From Nectonema munidae (Eukaryota; Nematomorpha; Nectonematoida; Nectonematidae), in NCBI GenBank assembly GCA_030549495.1, contig JAUIRK010000965.1, positions 62,001 through 126,000 on the forward strand: 64,000 nt of DNA, read 5' to 3'. Under the pieces are notes generated by a model. That model searched no databases. It was given only the letters and a program-made list of their open reading frames with translations, and was not told the origin of the DNA. The translations under genes and the position numbers were made by a program. This document shows, one piece after another, positions 44,801 to 53,800 of the stretch; the stretch's first letter is position 1, and the number at the start of each line of letters is the position of its first letter.

Positions 44801-47800
44801 GATCCTATAATTAATTTTGCTCGAAGACATCTATAAATTAAAAATCTTCAAGGGCTATTTTACCTTGAAAATAATTTAAGTTAATGCAATGAAGATATGA
44901 AAATTGATCCAATTTTGAAGAAATTTCAGGAAATTAAAAAGAAAATTGTTTTAAATATTTATATCCTATAAAATGTGTTGCAATGTAGTTATTGATATTT
45001 TATTCAATTTTTTTCTGATTTTAACTTCTTTTTTTTAATTGAAATTGATTTTTTTAGATACAAAGAAATCGCAGATATCGCTTGAATGACGTTCAGAACA
45101 TCGAAGATAGCGTAATTACATCTGACTTCATTTCTTCTCGCAGTGTTTTTTTGCGGGCATCTCTAGCCCCCAATTCAAAATACTGCATTATTCCTTCCAC
45201 ATTTAATCCGAATGTCAACGGCTCTTTTTTTCTAAGAATTTATTCTATGACAAGCTTTGACTTTTCGTAAACTTTTTCCTTTTTATGAATCACAAATTCT
45301 TTTGATCCTCATTTTTCTCGATAGAATTGTAAAATATGATGAACCCAGGCACTCATTTCTTAAAAAGATCTTCTTCATAGGATTTCCCAAAAGTGTCATC
45401 TTAGTCAAGGTGATAAGCGCGAATCATTTAGAAGATCAGGATTTTAGAGGTTATTTTTCACTTTTTCTTCTTGTTATCTAAAATTTAATACCTTAGACAA
45501 CAAGTTCATTTCTTTTTCGATGTGGCATCGAAACTTCATCAATATAAATACTTTGATTTTATCTTCCTTGTCTACTAATTGCTTGAAGCCGAAAATTCTT
45601 TCCCTAAAAGAACTTTATATAGTGACTTTTTTCTATAGATTATTGCTTTTCAAATTTTTAAGATCTCTTCTATGAAGGACTAAAATTTTGTGCTCAGATT
45701 TATTTTCCTTCTTTATTTTTCAATTTACATTTTTTTGATATCAGTTGCCGTGTATTATCAATTGAAGAAATTTTTTTAAATCTATCAACTTATTTATATC
45801 TTTGTTCAAACACTTCTGTTGAGTCAATGTCATAAAATTTTAATATTTTTCAAAACGAATCAAAATTTTAAGGAGTAAATATTAAATGATAGGCTCTTTA
45901 TCAATAAACTTGACAAAATTTCTAGTCCTATTTTTTTTAGAGCTCTAGCCTTTGTAGTTGAGTGCATGATTGATAATTTTACTTAGCCCCCTTAAAAACA
46001 CATTAAAACTCTAGTTTTTTTTTAATTTTATGCATTTTAAAAACTCTAAAATAAACATATTAAGGTTTTGTTGTTTTTTAATTGATAAAAAAAATTGTAT
46101 TTTTATGTTTTTTTGATACCATCTTTTATTTTATAATTAGTCCTTTGAGCTTTTATCAGTTCCCGGCTCCATTGTAGATCATTTTCAATATTTTCGCATA
46201 CTTGGAACACCTGGAGAAATTGACTTTCGACTAGAAAAACAACAAATCGGTAAAAATTCATTAGATTTGAATTCTAATAGAATTTTTTTCGTGCTTTGTG
46301 TTTATTGAATGCTCCTTTTTGAACTGGCACAATATTTCAATTGTTTATTTTTCCAAATAACAATATTTTTTAAGGTTTTATAAGCACTTTGTATTTTTTG
46401 TTTTTATTGCTTTATTAAAAAAAATACATAATATACACACCATATTCAAATATTAGTTTAGAAATTTAAATAATATGCATTGCTAAAATTTTTTGCCGAA
46501 TAAAACACCGGTTTTTTGATAAAAACTCGTTTTTTCAAACACTGAGTTTGAGCATAACCCGCTTACTTTGTTCTAACAATAAACAACTTTGATATACCTC
46601 ATTTAAACCATGATAAATGAATTTAATTATCTCAAAAAGAATAAAACAAACCACCATTTTAATTTGGAAGATTAGAGTAAAATAATTTGTAGGAAGATTC
46701 TGCATGACTGTGTTTTGTTTTTAGGAGCTGCTGATCCATACGTCATATTAGAGATTGAAAGCAATAAATTTCAAACCCATTTCATAACGAATACAACATC
46801 TCCAACGTGGAAAGAAACAGCCATTTTCTACAGGAAGAAAGAGGATAGTTCTTTGCATGTAGCTGTGAGTACCTTCTCTTTTATTATTTTTGCATTTCAA
46901 TTTGTATACAGTCCACTAGCACACTGCATCCCAAGCTTTTTGAGGATGCATACCCCATAATAAAAACTTCTACACGTGTCTACATCATGCTAATTTCTCA
47001 TTCATGTTCTGATTTATACTTTTAAGCATTTAAATACAGTCAGACCTCGTTGTTCCGTCCACGTTCGTTTCTGCTAAATAAGGCGGATAATCGAGGCTGA
47101 CGGAACTTTGAAGTGTAATGAAAGACCTATTCACTTTTCTTAGAACTATTCTGTACTGAATTGGAACAGATACGCTTTATATACCGCTCTTACAGATACG
47201 GTAGGAATCTCATTATTTTCATGACAATTAATGAAATGTCTTGTTTGAAGTTTTCTATAGTGGGCTTTGAAGCTTTTTATAATTCCACTATCCATAGGTT
47301 GGATATATGAAGTTGTGTTAGAGGTAAAAAAATAACGCTAACGTTGGAAAACTCTTTTTTGAGATTTGTTAGCCAGTTTTGAAACAAAATGACCGTCATC
47401 CAGGCGTTTGCATTATGTGTGTACTCAACATAAATAGAAGGATCAAACTTTTTTCCAAAACACGAGGTCTCCTTGCTTTTCCAATTACAAACGGCTTGAG
47501 TTTGTGTGAGCCATCACTATTTGAACATAAAAGAATAGTTAAACGATCTTTACTCTTTTTTTGTCCTTTCACTGGAGCTGTTGCTAAAGTGCTATTAGGT
47601 TGAAGTTTATAAAATAAACCTGTCTCATCACAGTTATAAATAGTAGCTGGATCTAAACTTGCCAACTTTTCCCTCAAACTTTGGCGTCCTACTTTCATCA
47701 ACGCCTCCACTCTCCCCATGTGCATAACGCCTACTTATCCCATGCCTTTTCTTAAATCTATCTAGCCATCCACGAGAGTATGAAAAATTGATAATTTTCA

Positions 47801-50800
47801 AACTTTTACCAAAATCCTGGGCTTTTTCTAACAACATCATGTCCGATATACAAGCATTCTTCAACCTCATATTATTGAACCAAAGCATAAGAGCTTCTTC
47901 TACCTTGATATTTTTGGCTGAACGCCCTGAAGTATAGCCTGAATCTGGGACCCATTTTTTGCCATTTCTCAGGATATCTCCAATTGTAGTGCGTCCAATA
48001 ACTACACCCCATTTTTTGGAAAAATAGCTTGCTATTTCAGTGTGACTAGCTGTATGGTTTTCTCTTTTGTACAAACATATCAAATGTTTCTTTTCTACTG
48101 ATAAAGCAGTACGTGGACGTTTTTCTAGTCTTGTAGAAGGCATTCTAAATTATTTATAGTGTTAGTCATAAAATCAACTTAGTGATTAAAAACAGTAAAA
48201 TTTTAAAATATCTAAAATACATTAAAGAGTGTTTATAAGTAAAAATTTTCAATTAGTATTTTAACAAACGGTACTTAGTAGTTATAATAACGAAAAAATA
48301 AAAATGGTTATTTACAGTGAAACTCAGCATTTAAGGCCCTTTTTTGAATAAAACGTAATTGAATTGTACTTAACTAAAACGGAGGTATTTTTTTGTCCTT
48401 TATTCCGAAAAAACATTTCAAAAAACAACTGATGAGGCAAAAACATTAATTTTCACTGTATTTGATGAACACATTACCTGAATTAACAATTAATTGGAAA
48501 AGACAGAAAGTCATATTTTTTTCGGTGCCTGGTCAAAACGGCCAAAAACCAAAAACCAAAATGGCCAAAACCAAAACGGCCAAAACCAAAACGGCCAAAA
48601 ACCAAAACAGCCAAAACCAAATTGGCCAAAAACCAAACGGCCAAAACCAAAACGGCAAAAAACCAAAATGGTCAAAACCAAAAATCAAAAATTTACAAAA
48701 AGTTGAATCCAGTCAAATAGTTTGATTTCGGGCAAATAAGGATAAATTTCAATTAAATTTCCTGATCCAATTTTAGTAAAATGTCATTCTTTTTTATCAA
48801 ATTCACTCAAATCTGGTGTTTATACGAGCCCCAACCCAAACACCTTAACATTTCCATCAAATGCTAACATTTAGTCACTGTTAAATTCAAACACATAACT
48901 CTGGACGTCTTAAAATATTTGGCGTTTTTTCAATTTGATATGAACCATTTAAGTCTGTATCTCAAAATAAAAAATTTGATAAAAATTAGAAAAATACAAG
49001 TGCTCAAAATCAAAGCTTTTAAAAAAATCAAAGTAGAAATTTTTTGTCAGTATCTTAACAAGAAAAGTTATCAGCACATATTGTGTAAATTTTAGTTTAG
49101 AAAAAAGAGAGTCCTGTACATTGATTTGCCTATCCTTTTATCCAAAATACCTTGACATATCAAAAAATTTATTGTTTGGTAACTATTACAATCATTAGAA
49201 GTTGTAAAATTTGTTTGCTTTGCTATTTAAAAGTTGTGTTGTTTAGATGTTAACTTTCATTATCAGCTATGCAATTCACTAAAGTAGAAGTGAAAAAGTG
49301 CTATTGCTTTTGAGTTAATCTTTGTTTCGATGAATGTAACGATATCATTGTTCACGATTCCACGAGGACACTCCTCGATGAAGATTTTGATTGATCATCA
49401 CATGATCCAAGATCAATTGATACTGACAAAAAATTGCTACTTTGATTTTTTAAAAGCTTTGATTTTGAGCACTTGTATTTTTCTATTTTTTATCAAATTT
49501 TTTATTTTGAGATACAGACTTAAATGCTTCATATTGAATTGAAAAAACGCCAAGTATTTTAAGACGTCCAGAGTTATGTGTTTGAATTTAACAGTGACTA
49601 AATGTTAGCATTTGACGGAAATGTTAAGGTGTTTGGGTTGGGGCTCGTATAAACACCAGATTTGAGTGAATTTGATAAAAAAAAATGACATTTGACTAAA
49701 ATTGGATCAGGAAATTTAATTGAAATTTATCCTTATTTGCCCGAAATCAAATTATTTGACTGGATTCAACTTTTTGTATTAAATTTTTGGTTTTCGGGCG
49801 TTTTGGTTTTGGCCGTTTTGGTTTTTTTGCCGTTTTGGTTTTTGGCCGTTTTGGTTTTGGCCGTTTTTGTTTTTGGCCGTTTTGGTTTTGGCCGTTTTGG
49901 TTTTAGGCCGTTTTGGTTTTGGCCGTTTTGGTTTTTGGCCGTTTTTACCAGGAACCGTTTAAGTACGTGACACTTAGTCAATTTACCGAGAAAATAATCA
50001 TAAATTTAAAACGTAATTTACTGAAATTTTTGAGCAATAATTTGCTAAAACTTTAATTATGCAGTTTTTTAAAATAAATATAATGTCTAATTTTTTATCA
50101 TCACTTTTTTTAAGTATTTCTATACCTATTTCATGAAAATAATAATTAAAATTTAATTAAGAAATATGAATCAAAATCGCCTATATCTGTGTCTTAGATA
50201 GTCAAAATATATGCGAATAATGATCAAATTATTGTTCAGTTGATCAGAGTGTTTTAATAATCGCTTGGTCCAAAAAGAAACTCAGACTTCATCTAATAGT
50301 GATTTTAGTTAGAAAAAATTTTGAAATAGTTATCGTCTTTAGGAGATTTAAAATCCGTAGTTGAATTTATATTATGAGTATGTTGAAATTTATATCAAGA
50401 GTATCTTTCAAGAGTTTTCGATCAATAACAAAATGATTAATACAAGACAGGTGTCAAAGAGATTATGACTGGTGAATCATGACTCAAAAAATGTTTGCTT
50501 TTTCTATCAAAAAGAACATATGCGCAGTTATATTGCATATGCGATATTTTTGTCCTCATTATCAAAAAAATCAAAAACTGTGTGCACTATGTTCACAGAT
50601 TTTGAGAGATGAGACAAACTTGATTATCTGTAGAGTTGGTTTTATCATTACCATTGCAGATAGTGACGGATTATCGAGAAAAAAATTATATTAGAGTTGT
50701 TCATTTGTCACTAAAACTCAATGACGAAGGCGGATGTTGCGACAGACGGATATTCATAGTTAAATGAAACAGAAAATTTCCGTCCTCCAAAAAAGATGAC

Positions 50801-53800
50801 GGATGTCGAGGGTGACGGAAAAACGGGGGGCGGATTTTCGAGGTCTGACTGTAACAATATTAAAATCTAAATTTTATTTTGGTGCTTTGTATCTTAATTT
50901 TCATTGTTTAATTGTCGACACCAAAATTCAACTTCAATAAAGATATAAAATGTCAAAATTCAAATTTTATTTTTATTTTTTATTTTCAGTTATGGAATCT
51001 TCCAATGAATTTTTATAAGCATCCATATTTTTCGGATTTCTAAAGCTAATCAGTTTGATTTCGTAAGCGCCATTTGAAGAAAAAAGAATCATAATATTTT
51101 TTTAATTCATCACAAAATTTTAACGTTGTAACTATCTCAAATTCAATATTTTTAAACGTCTACATATATCTTTCTACTGAAATTGATTGGAGAAACAATC
51201 CAAATGTTTTCAAATAATTATTATTAAAGAAATTTTGGTTCTCGAACAATTGACTTATTTTTTCATTTATTTTTATTGTCAGATGACATATAAAGTGAAA
51301 ATATAGCCAATCAGCTTTAGCACTACGATTTCTTTCTTTTTTAACAAATTTTACAGAGTTCTTCTATGATGAGAGATCATCTATTTTAAAATCTAACACA
51401 TTTCTATTATTCATTGGCTTTGACAGTGCCTATTTCTAGGACTACTAGAAGCACAGTGCTTCTTTCTAGTGAAAACCTTGTAGTTATCCAATAAACAGTT
51501 TTGAAATAAAACTGTAAAATCTTTATGGCTCCATTTTCAACCTAAGTGCTTCACTATACGAAACTACACTTGTCAGTCTATGACGTCATATCTGTATTTT
51601 TATACTTATAATTTTTAATTTCTTATGTCGCAGTTTTGCAATTGGAGAAAACATAGTATACTTTTGCATAATTCGATCAATAGAGATTTTGTTATCTGAA
51701 ACCTATGAAGGCATCACTTAAATCCAACACTCATGGTATAAAGAGGATTGTATTAGGAAAGCAATAGTATCAATAAAAAGTAAGAAAATGACAAGGAAAG
51801 AACTTTATTAATATTTCAAACAGAGTATAGGTGTTCATATTTAACTTCTGGGTCTTGCCTATACTGAAACTCGAATGACCATGTCTCAACTTAATTAGCA
51901 GTTTTGAATATAAAGCTAGGCGGGTCTGGAACAACAAAAAAAACTTTAGAGAAGAAAAATAAATTTGATCTCATTTTTAATCATTAAGAATAAATGTCCT
52001 GAAAAAAGTCTGAAATATGCTCGATCAATCAACTATTTTGGTAATGATTAGTTAAAAGTGTCTAAAAAGAGCAAAAAAATGACACATCGTTGCCAATTGG
52101 ATGATTATTTTAGAATGATCTATGAGGGCTGATCAAGAATAGTGAATTTGTTCAAAAATAGTTGTCAACATCGTAATATAATAAATGAGTCTTGTGTAAT
52201 ATATTCTCTGAATTGCTTAGATTGCAAAAAAACTGCCTCATCTCGTAAAAGGCGCATAAACTGTTAATATATATAATATAGGGTATAAAATTAAAAATTA
52301 ATAAATTAACATGTATATTATTTTGCATAAATATGCTGATTTCATTAATTCATCAAGCTGTGGTGTCCCTATGTTCACCCCTTTCTCCCCTTAAGCTTGC
52401 CTCACTGAGTAATTCCTTATTATTCATAACCTTCAGATTTTAGTTGTTAGCACTTCTTATACCTTCTCTTCTTTATCCCTTTAATACCTAATTTCCACTA
52501 TCTTGCCTATGTAATGCCATTTCTGTATACTCTTTTACTGTCGTCCAAGGATTTCTGGTGATCTTGATCAGAGTAGACATAAGTTGTGGAGCACTGGGTG
52601 GAGTAGTGATGTAAAGATCAGGATCTCTAAGATCCGTTGTAATCACTTTTCGTTTGGGCTCATCCTTCTGAGTTTTTTCATAAGGATACGCGAATAAAAG
52701 AATGTAAAAATAAGAAGTCTTTGTCAAGTCAATGAGATAATTAATGTTATGGAATATGAAAGATTGACATGATTTGGTTATGTAAATAGAAGGTCAAAAG
52801 ATTTGTTTATTAGAAAAGTAGGAGCAAACTAAAGGTAAATAAAACAAAGATGGTAAGAGGAGTTTGAAACTAGGGGAAGAGAAAAATAGAGAAAATTGGA
52901 AAAGTAATATAAAGTAAATGATGTACTATTTGTTTTTGATAATTGTATAAACCCGCAAGACCTCAAATTATTATAAAATTTTAATCTTATTTGAAATTTT
53001 GAAACTAGCATCTTTAACTAGAGCAGTGATTCCCAATCTTTTTTTTCCAACAAGCCTGTCTTAGTTTAAGGAAACATTACGCCCTTAAACATCACGTGTC
53101 ATTTTTACTTGAAAAAGATAAACCCTGAAAAAATTTTGGCCCTCTCCTAAAAAAAAGTGTTCTATATTGTTATGTGCCTTGCAAAAATTTGCCCCTCCCC
53201 CTCTACTGATTCAAATTGGCTGCACCAACTAATTCACACTCTTACCGTTCACTATTGCCACAGTGTGTTTATCAGTTATTCTAGATCTGGCAAGAGACTT
53301 ATTTATTATGTTTAGTGAAAATAACTCATGCCGATAGGAATTTCTAACCATGGAGGATGTTTTATATACTAATTTTCAAGTATTTTCTTAAATAATATAA
53401 TCTATAATATACAATGTCTTAATAAATTTTTTCTGTCTATTTTTGATATGCTTAGGTCAACTGTTTTTTCCATATCAAAATATCATCCATTTTATGAGCA
53501 ACAACGATATCGAAAACAAAAAATTACATTCTTTAAATTTATCTCTTTAATCATTTTTATATCCGAGTTTTGTTGTAAAGTGACAAAGTTAATTTGATAT
53601 TTTTGAAATAACCTAAATGGAATTTTTGCTTACACTAAACTTGTAATCTGCTAATGCATCATTTATAGAAATTACAGTTCAAAAATTTTATTATAAAACT
53701 GTAAATTTAGTATTTATGATATGAATATTGCAATGTGTATCTATCTTCACATATTGCTTACCTGTAACGGAAGTGTACAAAATTCGTGAATAAATAATAT

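Larger units (their letters stand above)
47037..50851 (-). mobile_element. Tigger/pogo-type (Tc1-mariner superfamily) transposon, degenerate
   Basis: The ends are CAGTCAGACCTCG and its exact inverted copy CGAGGTCTGACTG, each flanked by TA (47035-47036 and 50852-50853), the target site of this superfamily. The - strand transposase gene lies at about 47120-48143. The element spans 3815 bp because a 1435-bp foldback element is inserted at 48523. Without it the length is about 2.38 kb, normal for Tigger. The transposase is broken, so this copy is inactive. Confidence 0.88.

Noticed and set aside
48462-48725. Open frames rich in Lys, Thr, Asn and Gln (and the mirror frames at 49692-49981)
   Set aside because: They are translations of the GGCCGTTTTGG-type tandem array in the foldback arms, open in several frames on both strands because the unit lacks stops.
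50990-51043. A candidate last calpain exon ([14 protein letters not shown] then stop) in phase with exon 11
   Set aside because: It fits the splice phase and begins with W-N, but it would cut the C2 domain short. The exon at 53837-54022 matches the CAPN5 C-terminus far better and gives the expected length.
53034-53280. hAT-like element starting CAGTGATTCCCAATC
   Set aside because: Only one end resembles a hAT terminus; no inverted partner or 8-bp duplication was found.
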